Notes under the pieces: model-generated
What the model saw: the letters and a program-made list of their open reading frames with translations, nothing else
Database searches by the model: none
What the model was told of the DNA's origin: nothing
Origin: UBA9732 sp045116915
GTDB taxonomy: Bacteria; Spirochaetota; Spirochaetia; Sphaerochaetales; Sphaerochaetaceae
Assembly (NCBI GenBank): GCA_045116915.1
Contig: JBGUMQ010000046.1
Location: 26,287-90,286 of the forward strand
Reading direction: 5' to 3'
Length of the DNA: 64,000 nt
Translations under genes and position numbers: made by a program
Part shown: positions 16,371 through 24,728 of the stretch, piece by piece
Position numbering within the stretch: the stretch's first letter is position 1
Layout of the letters: every line of letters begins with the position of its first letter

Positions 16371-17321
16371 TTATCCGATATCCGCGGCCATCTGGTCAAG
16401 GTCATGGAGCATGGACATCGCCGTCTCCCTGTCCGGAACGACCGCCCCGCACGCCTTCTCATGCCCGCCCCCGCCGTATTTCACGGCGACCGGATGCACC
16501 ACCACGTCGGATGCCCTGAGCTCGCATTTCACCGTTCCGCTCTCCTCATCCTCCGCGAAGGCGACCCAGATGTGCACTCCCTCAAGGTCGGCCATCGTGT
16601 TCACGAAAGCCCTGACGGCGGTATGGGAGTTTATCCCCATCTCCTTCAGTTCGGCGCTTGTGACATAGTAATACGCCACTTTGTTCTCCGTGACGTTGAA
16701 GTTCAGCATGAATCTTGCCTTGAGTTTCGTGAAGCCGATGTCCGCGGCATAGAGGTCCTGATAGACCGAGTTCACATCAACGCCGCATTCCATCAGCATG
16801 GCGGCCCGCCTGAACGTCGCGGCCGATATGCAGTCGAATCTGAAGCGTCCGCTGTCCGTGACCGTGCCCATGAACAGGGCCTTGGCGGCCTCCGGCGGGA
16901 TGACCAGACCGCATTCGACGGCGAAATCGGTTATCATGCCCGCACAGCTCTCGTATGACGGGTCTATCACCTCCACGTCCGCGATCCGGCCGCTGAACAG
17001 GTGGTGGTCGATCCTGACGCTCCTGTCGGCGAGCGTGTAGCGGTCGTCGAAGAGCAGACCGACAGTAGGTGTGTCGACAATGATGGCCAATGCGCCGTTG
17101 TACATTGGTGTTTCAACAAGGTCCATGCCTTTTCCGGCTATCGAATCGTATCTTGTCGCCGGATCCCCGACGACGAACACCTTCTTCTCCGGGAAGTTCC
17201 GGTGGATGATGTGCATGAGGCCGATCTGGCTTCCGGAGGCATCCCCGTCGGCATTCCTGTGCCTGTGGATGATTATCGTGTCGTGATTCACGATTTCCTG
17301 AAGTACGGCCTCAAACATCAT
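16371..17321 (-). CDS. DHH-DHHA1 phosphoesterase, NrnA-like (copy 1)
   Basis: This 316-residue paralogue of the next gene has the same layout. It carries IHRHRNADGDASGS, IVDTPTVG, VRIDHHLFSG (DHH), MGTVTDSGRFRF and a DHHA1 domain ending YGGGGHEKACGA. All core metal ligands appear intact. Outside the motifs the two copies differ widely, so they probably have different substrates. Its start, preceded by GGAGGTG, overlaps the end of the DHFR gene by 11 bases. A second ATG directly follows the first. The location between folA and surE points to nucleotide or nanoRNA turnover. Confidence 0.9.
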   Translation of the reverse strand: MMFEAVLQEIVNHDTIIIHRHRNADGDASGSQIGLMHIIHRNFPEKKVFVVGDPATRYDSIAGKGMDLVETPMYNGALAIIVDTPTVGLLFDDRYTLADRSVRIDHHLFSGRIADVEVIDPSYESCAGMITDFAVECGLVIPPEAAKALFMGTVTDSGRFRFDCISAATFRRAAMLMECGVDVNSVYQDLYAADIGFTKLKARFMLNFNVTENKVAYYYVTSAELKEMGINSHTAVRAFVNTMADLEGVHIWVAFAEDEESGTVKCELRASDVVVHPVAVKYGGGGHEKACGAVVPDRETAMSMLHDLDQMAADIG

Positions 17322-17838
17322 TCACCTCCATGGGGCGGACGCTGCTGTTCTCATATGTGGTGAACCTGATCGAGTATCCGTTGTCCACCATGGGCTCCGA
17401 CTCGTACGTCATCCTCCAGTTGTCCAGCTTGTCCAGGTTGTCGAAGAAGACCTCGGCACCGCCGTCGGCATCGACCTTGGTGAGGAGGACCTTGCCGCAG
17501 TACGGAAGGAGCGTGTGGTACATCATGGCTCCGCCGATCACGAACACATCGTCCGTCGGGTACTTGGCGATCTCGGAGAACAGCTCCTCCAGGCTTCCGA
17601 CCATGACGAAGCCGTCCTGCTGTGCGCGTGCCGTGTCCCCGCCCGGCCAGAGCACGATGTTGGTCCTGTTCCTGAGCGGTTTCCCCCCGGGGAAGGAGAG
17701 CAGGGTGTTGGAGCCCATGACCACCACCTTGCCGGTCGTGGTCCTGCGGAAGAATGCCATGTCCGCGGGGAGGCTGAACATGAGATCGTTCTTCCTGCCT
17801 ATCCCCCAGTTCCTGTCGCAATGGAGTATCGCCTGCAT
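17311..17838 (-). CDS. folA: Dihydrofolate reductase
   Basis: This enzyme reduces dihydrofolate to tetrahydrofolate with NADPH and recycles the folate oxidised by thymidylate synthase just upstream. The 175-residue protein shows the family signature: NWGIGRKNDLMFSLPADMAFF (with the active-site acidic residue in LPADM), TTGKVVVMGSNTLLSFPGGKPL, and DVFVIGGAMMYHTLLP near the C-terminus. The ATG at 17838 is chosen because a GAGG site lies eight bases upstream and family proteins begin close to the first strand. A GTG/ATG-type start seven codons earlier would overlap thyA. The gene follows thyA by ten bases. Confidence 0.93.
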   Translation of the reverse strand: MQAILHCDRNWGIGRKNDLMFSLPADMAFFRRTTTGKVVVMGSNTLLSFPGGKPLRNRTNIVLWPGGDTARAQQDGFVMVGSLEELFSEIAKYPTDDVFVIGGAMMYHTLLPYCGKVLLTKVDADGGAEVFFDNLDKLDNWRMTYESEPMVDNGYSIRFTTYENSSVRPMEVNDV

Positions 17839-17848
17839 ACGCTTGTCC

Positions 17849-18679
17849 TCAGATCGCAACGGGGATGTCGTACTTCTTCTTGTTGTAGACGTAGTTCTCG
17901 AGTTTGATGTCGTCCGTGGTGAACTTGTAGAAATCGGTCACCTCCGGGTTCAGCGTGAATCCCGGTGCCGGGAACTGCTCGTTCCCGATGATCTCCTCCA
18001 CGATCGGGATGTGGCGGTCGTAGATGTGGGCATCGGCTATCACGTGCACGAACTCGCCGGGGACCAGACCGCTGACCTGCGCCATCATGTACACGAGGAT
18101 CGAGTACTGCACCACGTTCCAGTTGTTGGCCGCAAGCATGTCCTGGGACCTCTGGTTCAGGATCGCGTTGAGCGTGTTGCCGCTGACGTTGAACGTCATG
18201 CTGTAGGCGCAGGGGTAGAGTGCCATTTCGGACAGGTCCTGGTGGACGTAGATGTTCGTCAGGATCCTGCGGCTCTGGGGGTTGTGCTTCAGGTCGTACA
18301 GGACGCGGTCGACCTGGTCGAACATGCCCTCCCTGTACTTGTGCTTCACGCCCAGCTGGTATCCGTACGCCTTGCCGATGGTTCCGTTCTCATCCGCCCA
18401 GCTGTCCCATACATGGCTCTTGAGCTGGTGGATGTCGTTGCTCTTCTTCTGCCAGATCCACAGGAGCTCGTCCATCGCGCTCTTGACGTATGTGCGCCTG
18501 ATGGTCAGGACGGGGAACTCCTCCTGCAGGTTGTAGCGGTTCACGATTCCGAATTTCTTGATCGTGTGGGCCGGCGTGCCGTCCTCCCAGTGGGGTCTGA
18601 CGGGGAGGTCCTTGTCCGAGAAACCGTTCTCAAGTATGTCCCTGATGTTGCTTACGAATACTCTGTCGGCGTAGCTCAT
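17849..18679 (-). CDS. thyA: Thymidylate synthase (B. subtilis ThyA-like variant)
   Basis: ThyA methylates dUMP to dTMP using methylene-tetrahydrofolate. The 276-residue protein keeps the fold: RPHWEDGTPAHT, LWIWQKKSND, SHVWDSWADENGTIGKAYGYQLG, NPQSRRILTNIY, and DAHIYDRHI near the C-terminus. The catalytic cysteine is Cys157 in LYPCAYSMTF. Most enzymes have PCH here; the PCxY pattern and HxYxRH match the Bacillus subtilis ThyA subtype as I recall it. The protein ends in VAI, as expected for the C-terminal lid. It is the first gene of the minus-strand operon, and folA follows at once. Confidence 0.94.
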   Translation of the reverse strand: MSYADRVFVSNIRDILENGFSDKDLPVRPHWEDGTPAHTIKKFGIVNRYNLQEEFPVLTIRRTYVKSAMDELLWIWQKKSNDIHQLKSHVWDSWADENGTIGKAYGYQLGVKHKYREGMFDQVDRVLYDLKHNPQSRRILTNIYVHQDLSEMALYPCAYSMTFNVSGNTLNAILNQRSQDMLAANNWNVVQYSILVYMMAQVSGLVPGEFVHVIADAHIYDRHIPIVEEIIGNEQFPAPGFTLNPEVTDFYKFTTDDIKLENYVYNKKKYDIPVAI

Positions 18680-18705
18680 GTGCGTCTCCTTGTCGCTTCA
18701 AGGGG

Positions 18706-18734
18706 ATTATAACCCATATGGGGACGGATTAGTA
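18706..18734 (-). promoter_or_regulatory. Putative thyA operon promoter with palindrome
   Basis: On the minus strand a consensus TATAAT (18711-18706) lies about 27 bases before the thyA ATG. The -35 region is poor. A perfect palindrome CCCATATGGG (18713-18722) covers the spacer next to the -10 and could be an operator. Confidence 0.4.
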
Positions 18735-18780
18735 CCCGATAACAGGACTGTTCTTTTTTTTCAAAAACTGTGTCGGAAAC

Positions 18781-18809
18781 GAGACAAAGTCCGAAAAGGG
18801 TGATATAGT
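18781..18809 (+). promoter_or_regulatory. Putative promoter of the outer-membrane protein gene
   Basis: GAGACA (18781-18786), a 17-base spacer and TATAGT (18804-18809) would start transcription about 70 bases before the ATG at 18885. Confidence 0.45.
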
Positions 18810-18884
18810 AAGGAGAAGGTGGCCTGTCCGCATATGCCGGACATGGAATCAGACAGGTCATCCACATAAAGGGAGAGTAGTATT

Positions 18885-19940
18885 ATGTACGAGAACAACC
18901 GCCACACTAATGCCCATGGGATCAGGGCCCGCATCGCAGCCCTCGTCCTCATTCTGATTATGCTGGTTGCAGGAAGCGAGATGCTTTTTGCCCAGACCAC
19001 CACACGCGTCAACAACCTCACGGTGGTCCCGTCGTTCGGATTCCGCCGCATCGACTACGGCAGAGGCGGAACTGATGTCACCGGATGGGGTCCCGGACTT
19101 GAGATCGCATACGACCGCGCTGTCTGCGAGCAGATCCTTTTCGGTGCATCGCTCACAGGTGAGTTCTTCCGCTACAAGGAGGTCGCGAACTACACGGACA
19201 TCAAGATCTCCGCGGACATGAAGTTCCAGCTCATTCCCTTCGAGGTCACGGACACCCCGTTCAAGCTGTACTTCTGCGCCGGTCTCGGTATCGATTACGC
19301 TTTCTCCGACGACATCGGAGGCTCAAGGCTCTATTTCATGGCACGCCCGGGTATCCAGCTGAACTACACACTGATGGAAGGATTCGACATCGTGGCCAAC
19401 TCATGGGCCGCATTCACCATCTTTGAAGATGCCCAGGGCCAGCAGAGAAAGGACCAGGCATTCCACGGTTCGATCGGAATCGGTGTTTCCTACTGCTTCG
19501 GCGATCCCGCTCCTGAGGCGAACGCCACAGAGAAGGCCGCAGAGAAGGCCGCCAAGGAAGCCGCCGCAAAGGCCGCTGCCGAGGAGAAGGCCCTTGCAAC
19601 ATCCGAGCCCGCACCTGCCGATCAGGAGACCAAGGCCGATGTCGAGCCCGCACCGGAAGCACCCGCAGCCACAGAGCCCGCCCACACCATCGAGCCCGCC
19701 AAGGCCCAGACCGCTGAGCAGACCGAAGAGGCCGCAATCGCCGCTGCAGAGGCAGAGGCCGTCAAGACCGTCGAGGTCTACTCCGACCGCCCGTACCACA
19801 CTGAGCAGATCAGCTATGTGACCGACTCGACGGATGTTGCGGTCGTCACCAGCTACACGGTCGATGCTGTCGATATCGAGAAGACGGCTTACTACCACAA
19901 GGACATCGTCGTTACCAGAACAGTCATGATCTGGGACTGA
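18885..19940 (+). CDS. Outer-membrane beta-barrel protein with Ala/Glu/Pro-rich tail
   Basis: This 351-residue exported protein has a long signal peptide (about 1-36, with basic start, hydrophobic core and FAQ at the end). Residues about 40-205 alternate polar and hydrophobic residues as in an eight-stranded outer-membrane barrel (NLTVVPSFGFRRIDY, GIGVSYCFGD). A repetitive helical/linker region follows (about 210-285, EKAAEKAAKEAAAKAAAEEKA then Pro/Ala/Glu blocks). A final beta-like domain of about 60 residues starts KTVEVYSDRPYHTEQISYV. The tail may span the periplasm or reach peptidoglycan (inference). It is preceded by a GGGAGAG site and followed by a hairpin. No close named family is recognised. 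Confidence 0.7.
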   Translation: MYENNRHTNAHGIRARIAALVLILIMLVAGSEMLFAQTTTRVNNLTVVPSFGFRRIDYGRGGTDVTGWGPGLEIAYDRAVCEQILFGASLTGEFFRYKEVANYTDIKISADMKFQLIPFEVTDTPFKLYFCAGLGIDYAFSDDIGGSRLYFMARPGIQLNYTLMEGFDIVANSWAAFTIFEDAQGQQRKDQAFHGSIGIGVSYCFGDPAPEANATEKAAEKAAKEAAAKAAAEEKALATSEPAPADQETKADVEPAPEAPAATEPAHTIEPAKAQTAEQTEEAAIAAAEAEAVKTVEVYSDRPYHTEQISYVTDSTDVAVVTSYTVDAVDIEKTAYYHKDIVVTRTVMIWD

Positions 19941-19980
19941 GTCCTGACGTAAGACAGTAACGACCAGACGATGGTCATCG

Positions 19981-20011
19981 ATCCCCGGGGTACATGTATT
20001 CCGGGGATTTG
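19981..20011 (+). terminator. Hairpin terminator after the barrel gene
   Basis: The eight-base stem ATCCCCGG/CCGGGGAT with a 12-base loop is followed by TTGTTA. The T run is interrupted, so termination may be partial before the beta-galactosidase gene. Confidence 0.6.
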
Positions 20012-20054
20012 TTATATCTTTATATGAAATGTGGGAAAGGAGATACAAAGTCCG

Positions 20055-23006
20055 ATGCAATACAGACTCCGGGACAGGTACTACAGCGATTTCAGCACAA
20101 TAGATGTGGACAGGCTGCCGGGACGCAGCTATTTCATTCCTTATCCGTCGCGTGCGGATCTCCCCGGCATCCCTCTTACGGAGAAGCGCTACCGTTCTCC
20201 TTTGGTCAGGTGTCTGGACGGCGAGTGGGATTTCAACTACTACGACGATCCCAACGACCTTCCGCTTGAATTCGATTCGGACGATCTTACATTCGGCAGG
20301 ATCGATGTCCCCTCGGTCTGGCAGTACCGCGGTTACTCGCATCCGATGTACCTCAACGTCCGCTATCCGTTCCCGTACAAGCCGCCGGTGATTCCCACAC
20401 TGGAGCCGGTGAAGGGGTATTTCAGTGTCCTTGACGGTTTCAGGAAGGCCCCTGCGGATGAGATGAACCATGTGGGACTGTACAGGACGTTCTTCGATGT
20501 CGGGGACATGGACAAGAGATATATCCTGTCGTTCCTGGGAGTCTGCAGCTGCATCGAGGTCCATGTCAACGGACAGTTCGCCGGCTTCTCCGAGGAGTCC
20601 CACAATACGGCCGAGTTCGACATCACATCCATGGTACGGGAAGGTCGCAACGAGCTTGTCTGCGTGGTGCGCAGATGGTGCAACGGCACATACCTGGAGT
20701 GTCAGGACATGTTCCGCAACAACGGCATCTTCCGCGATGTCCTGTTGAGAATATCGGACAAGAACGACATCTGGGACATCGATGTGAAGACACGTGCGGA
20801 AGGAGGCGTGTACAGCGCCGACATCACGGCCTATGTGGATGACGGCGTGGAGGTACGGTTCACGCTGGAGGGCCGGGATGCCGCCGGCAATGCGCTTTCG
20901 GTTTCCGCCGGGGCGGTCTCGAACGACGGCGAAGCCAAGGTGAACCTCGAGGACCTTGCCGTCGGCCAATGGAGCGCCGAGGATCCATGCCTGTACGACC
21001 TGTACATCGAAAGTCCGTTCAGCTGCATACACCAGAGGATCGGTTTCAAGAACATCGAGGTCAGGGGGAACCTTTTCCTTCTCAACGGGCACAGGATCAA
21101 GTTCAAGGGCGTGAACCATCACGACACCGACCCGAAGAACGGCTACTGCATGACGCCCGACCAGATAGAACGCGACCTCAGGCTGTGCAAGCAGTTCAAC
21201 ATCGACACCGTGAGGACATCGCACTACGCACCGGACCCGCTGCTCATCGAGCTTGCCTCGGAGATGGGCATCTACATAGTGGATGAGGTCGACATCGAGA
21301 CCCACGGGGTGCTGGTGGGGAGGATCCCGCCCACGTACAACAGGCTGTCGAACGACAGGAGATGGATGGAACGCTATCTGAGCCGCACACGCCGCCATTA
21401 CCAGAGGGACAAGGCCCTTGCCACGCCTATAGTGATGTGGAGCCTCGGGAACGAGAGCGGCGGCGGATGCAACACGGACGCCACGTATGCGTATTTCAAG
21501 AGCGTTTCGGACATCCCGGTGCACTATGAGAGCGCAATCTACACGAAGCGCAAGGCCTACGACATAGCCTCGCGCATGTACCCTCCCGTGAAGGAGCTCC
21601 ACGACATAGGAGAGGGCGTCTGCAGGACAAGGCAGTTCATGGACCGCCCGTACTTCATGTGCGAGTACGCCCATGCCATGGGAGTCGGGCCGGGCAACAT
21701 AGAGGGCTACTGGAAGGAGATCTACAGCTACGACGGACTTATCGGCGGCTGTGTCTGGGAGATGAACGACCACGCCGTCGAGCACGAGGACGGGTCGTAC
21801 ACGTACGGCGGGGACCACGGCGAGTGGATCCACGACAGCAACTTCTGCTGCGACGGCATATTCTATCCGGACAGGACCCCGTCCACCGGAGCCTGGATCG
21901 TACGCCATGCCTACAGGCCCATACGGCTCTCCAGGATCGACGGCAACAGGTTCGAAGTATTCAACACGACCGCGTTCACGGAAGGAAGCGCCTTCCTGAT
22001 GAAGATCGCCGTGTCCAACGGCAGGAGCTTCGATTTCGTTCCGGGTGCCAGGCCTCTGGAGAAGCAGCAGGTGGAGTTCGACCTGGGAGAAGTATACGGT
22101 GATTGTTTCCTGACCGCCGACACCTACGACAAGACCGGACGCCTCGTGTCCACGGAGCAGATCTGCCTGAACGCGGAAATCCTTTCCGATGTCACGAAGA
22201 CGGACACGCTGCCGTCATGGTTCCGCATTGAGGACGGCAATCCGAGGATCGACCTTGGAGACACAACGATGTCCCCATCCGAACCATATACCATACTTTT
22301 CAGGGCGGAGACCGACAACGACAGCATCAATTTCGTTGCAAAGCCCATGCGCAAGTGGTACGGCGGGAAGACGACGATGCTCGGCTGCAGGCAGTCGGAA
22401 AGCCGCGCGGTGACCGAATGGGCCATCAAGGTACACAAGAAGACATTCCTGTGCACGGACCTCTACGAGGGCTGCACCCTGCCGGACGGAAGCGAGGGCG
22501 TGCTGGTCACCAGCCTGCTCCATTCCATGAAGGTGAAGGCGAAACTCCCCAGGTTCGGGAAGGCCTTCAGGCTGGATCCCTCGTTCGACGATGTCGTGTA
22601 CAAGGGCCGCAGCGGGGAGTCCTATGTGGACATGAAGGAGCAGTTCCCGGTAAAGGAGTGCGCATGCAAGGTGGAGGACATGACGGAGCCCAACGTGAAA
22701 CCGCAGGAAAGCGGCAACCGTTGCGACACACGATATGCCAGGCTTTCCGACGGGAAGGCGGCCGTGAGGTTCACGGCTGTGGACAATCCGTTCGAGCTTT
22801 CCGTGAAGCCGTACACCGACACGGCCCTTGTGGGTATGAAGCACAGGGGGGACGAGAATAAAACAGGAACTTATGTTACAATAAACGGATTCCAGCAGGG
22901 TATAGGCACAGGAAGCTGCGGTCCGTACACACTGGACGAGCATTGCTACGATGCATCCAAAGACCATATTCTGAGATTCATCATCTCGAGGGAGCTTGTG
23001 AAATGA
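20055..23006 (+). CDS. GH2 beta-galactosidase
   Basis: This is a large cytoplasmic glycoside hydrolase family 2 enzyme, 983 residues, with LacZ-like architecture. An N-terminal jelly-roll sugar-binding domain contains FNYYDDPNDLP, WQYRGYSHPMYLN and GLYRTFFDV. Immunoglobulin-like domains flank a TIM barrel. The barrel shows FKGVNHHDTDP, HYAPDPLLIELASEMGIYIV, DEVDIETHG, the acid/base Glu in WSLGNESGGG (near 467) and the nucleophile Glu in YFMCEYAHAMG (near 536). The C-terminal domain ends with GIGTGSCGPYTL. There is no signal peptide. The ATG at 20055 is preceded by GGAAAGGAG; a GTG at 20031 would contain that site. Substrates are probably beta-galactosides imported intact. Confidence 0.93.
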   Translation: MQYRLRDRYYSDFSTIDVDRLPGRSYFIPYPSRADLPGIPLTEKRYRSPLVRCLDGEWDFNYYDDPNDLPLEFDSDDLTFGRIDVPSVWQYRGYSHPMYLNVRYPFPYKPPVIPTLEPVKGYFSVLDGFRKAPADEMNHVGLYRTFFDVGDMDKRYILSFLGVCSCIEVHVNGQFAGFSEESHNTAEFDITSMVREGRNELVCVVRRWCNGTYLECQDMFRNNGIFRDVLLRISDKNDIWDIDVKTRAEGGVYSADITAYVDDGVEVRFTLEGRDAAGNALSVSAGAVSNDGEAKVNLEDLAVGQWSAEDPCLYDLYIESPFSCIHQRIGFKNIEVRGNLFLLNGHRIKFKGVNHHDTDPKNGYCMTPDQIERDLRLCKQFNIDTVRTSHYAPDPLLIELASEMGIYIVDEVDIETHGVLVGRIPPTYNRLSNDRRWMERYLSRTRRHYQRDKALATPIVMWSLGNESGGGCNTDATYAYFKSVSDIPVHYESAIYTKRKAYDIASRMYPPVKELHDIGEGVCRTRQFMDRPYFMCEYAHAMGVGPGNIEGYWKEIYSYDGLIGGCVWEMNDHAVEHEDGSYTYGGDHGEWIHDSNFCCDGIFYPDRTPSTGAWIVRHAYRPIRLSRIDGNRFEVFNTTAFTEGSAFLMKIAVSNGRSFDFVPGARPLEKQQVEFDLGEVYGDCFLTADTYDKTGRLVSTEQICLNAEILSDVTKTDTLPSWFRIEDGNPRIDLGDTTMSPSEPYTILFRAETDNDSINFVAKPMRKWYGGKTTMLGCRQSESRAVTEWAIKVHKKTFLCTDLYEGCTLPDGSEGVLVTSLLHSMKVKAKLPRFGKAFRLDPSFDDVVYKGRSGESYVDMKEQFPVKECACKVEDMTEPNVKPQESGNRCDTRYARLSDGKAAVRFTAVDNPFELSVKPYTDTALVGMKHRGDENKTGTYVTINGFQQGIGTGSCGPYTLDEHCYDASKDHILRFIISRELVK

Positions 23007-23839
23007 AAGACTTGGAGAAACTGGTTGGGAAGGTGAAGGAGATCGTCCTCGCCTCCGCGCAATTCACAAAGGTCGATTCCTTCTCGATCGAGGAGAAGGA
23101 GGGCGAGTCATGGAACATCGTGACTTCTGCCGATGTCGCCGTTCAGGACTACCTCCAGAAGGAGCTTCTGGCCCTGATCCCCGGAGCGGGATTCCAAGGT
23201 GAGGAGAACCATCAGCAGGATATCGCCAAGGAGGTATGCTGGATCGTCGATCCGATCGACGGTACCACGAACTTCGCGCGCGGCATGCAGCAGTCGGGAA
23301 TCTCCGTGGGACTGCGCGAGGGATCGGAGCTTGTCCTGGGCGTCGTGTACAACGCCGACCTGGACGACATGTTCTGGGCCACCAAGGGCAACGGAGCCTA
23401 TCTGAACGGCAAGAGGATTAACGTCTCCAACAAGGACTTCGCACATTCGATCATCTGCACGGCCATGAGCCTGTACAGGAAGAGCTATGCGAAGATGTGC
23501 TCCGATGTGCTTCTGGAGACATACGGGCAGTGCGCCGATTTTAGGCGTTTCGGCGTGGCGTCGCTCGAGCTGTGCTATCTTGCCGCCGGCAGGGTGGACA
23601 CTTTCTTCGAGCTCAGGCTCTTCCCGTGGGATTTCGCCGCCGCGGCGGTCATCCTCAGGGAGGCGGGCGGCATCATCAGCACGATGGTGTGGGACAACGG
23701 ACCGGCACGGCTTTCTCCGGACATGATCCTCGACGCACCCAGTCCGATAATCGCGGCCAACAATGAGGAGAACCTGAGGAAGCTCGGTTCGATAATCACG
23801 GCCCATATGAAGGATTTCGACGCATCGGAATACAAATGA
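23003..23839 (+). CDS. Inositol monophosphatase-family phosphatase
   Basis: This 278-residue Mg-dependent phosphatase of the IMPase/SuhB family has all the motifs: the metal ligand in GFQGEENHQ, the main motif WIVDPIDGTTNFARG, and the C-terminal PWDFAAAAVILREAGG that reads the sugar phosphate. The family acts on inositol phosphates, 3'-phosphoadenosine phosphate or fructose-1,6-bisphosphate. The ATG overlaps the stop of the beta-galactosidase gene (ATGA) and a GAGGGAG lies just upstream, so translation is coupled. Coupling to a galactosidase suggests a sugar-phosphate role, but this is inference. Confidence 0.9.
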   Translation: MKDLEKLVGKVKEIVLASAQFTKVDSFSIEEKEGESWNIVTSADVAVQDYLQKELLALIPGAGFQGEENHQQDIAKEVCWIVDPIDGTTNFARGMQQSGISVGLREGSELVLGVVYNADLDDMFWATKGNGAYLNGKRINVSNKDFAHSIICTAMSLYRKSYAKMCSDVLLETYGQCADFRRFGVASLELCYLAAGRVDTFFELRLFPWDFAAAAVILREAGGIISTMVWDNGPARLSPDMILDAPSPIIAANNEENLRKLGSIITAHMKDFDASEYK

Positions 23840-23861
23840 CGACAAGGCGGGGGTTGCCGTT

Positions 23862-24713
23862 ATGTACAGGATATTAAGCAGGAAAGAGCTCAATCCCACT
23901 GTGACCCAGATGGAGATAGAGGCCCCGCTGGTGGCCGCCAAGGCCAAAGCAGGGCAGTTCATCATCCTCCGTGTCGATGCCGAAGGGGAAAGGATACCCC
24001 TCACGATCGCAGGTACGGACAAGACGACCGGAGGTGTGAAGATCATCTTCCAGATCGTCGGTTCCACCACGGAGAAACTCAACCACAAGAAGGAGGGCGA
24101 GTCCATACAGGACTTCGCCGGACCTCTCGGAAAACCGACCGAGGTCGAGGGGAAGAAACGCGTCTGCATAGTCGGCGGTGGCGTCGGATGCGCGATCGCA
24201 CTTCCTGTGGCGCAGGCCTTCAAGGCTCAGGGCACCGAGGTCGTGAGCATCATCGGGTTCAGAAGCAGGGACCTGCTGATCCTGGAGGACGAGTTCCGCG
24301 CCGCATCGAGCTCCCTGACCGTCATGACCGACGACGGATCCTATGCACGCCACGGCAACGTCACGGTCCCCCTGAAGGAGATGCTCGAAGCCGGTGAGAA
24401 GTTCGATGAGATCATCACCATCGGACCGCTGATCATGATGAAGTTCGTGACCCTCACGGCAAAACCGTTCGGCGTTCCCGTCACGGTATCCATGAACCCC
24501 ATCATGATAGACGGTACCGGGATGTGCGGATGCTGCAGGCTGACGCTAGAACGGGACGGAAAGCGCATCACACGTTTCGCGTGCGTGGACGGTCCCGATT
24601 TCAACGGCTATGAGGTGGATTTCGACGAGGCCATGTCCCGCGGCAGGATGTATTTCCCGTTCGAGCGCAAGGCCCATGAAGAGACATGCAACCTGTTCAG
24701 GCAGGCACGGTGA
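23862..24713 (+). CDS. nfnA: NfnA-like FAD/[2Fe-2S] electron-transfer subunit
   Basis: This is the small subunit of NADH-dependent reduced ferredoxin:NADP oxidoreductase (283 residues), related to the dihydroorotate dehydrogenase electron-transfer protein. The N-terminal FAD domain contains GQFIILRVDAEGERIPLTIA. The NAD-binding region has CIVGGGVGCAIALPVA. The [2Fe-2S] ligands are GMCGCC (Cys222, 224, 225) and ACVDGP (Cys241). The large subunit gene follows 15 bases downstream. Together they bifurcate electrons between ferredoxin, NAD and NADP in the cytoplasm of anaerobes. A sulfide dehydrogenase activity (SudB name) is an alternative label. Confidence 0.88.
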   Translation: MYRILSRKELNPTVTQMEIEAPLVAAKAKAGQFIILRVDAEGERIPLTIAGTDKTTGGVKIIFQIVGSTTEKLNHKKEGESIQDFAGPLGKPTEVEGKKRVCIVGGGVGCAIALPVAQAFKAQGTEVVSIIGFRSRDLLILEDEFRAASSSLTVMTDDGSYARHGNVTVPLKEMLEAGEKFDEIITIGPLIMMKFVTLTAKPFGVPVTVSMNPIMIDGTGMCGCCRLTLERDGKRITRFACVDGPDFNGYEVDFDEAMSRGRMYFPFERKAHEETCNLFRQAR

Positions 24714-24728
24714 CAGGGGAGGAACGAC

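Noticed and set aside
17330..18712. A 460-residue plus-strand open frame
   Set aside because: It is antisense to folA and thyA, both of which have complete active-site motifs.
19401..21908. An 835-residue open frame on the minus strand
   Set aside because: It runs antisense through the barrel gene and the GH2 gene. Its composition (Val/Asp/His/Arg shadow) and lack of motifs or ribosome site mark it as a mirror of GC-rich codons.
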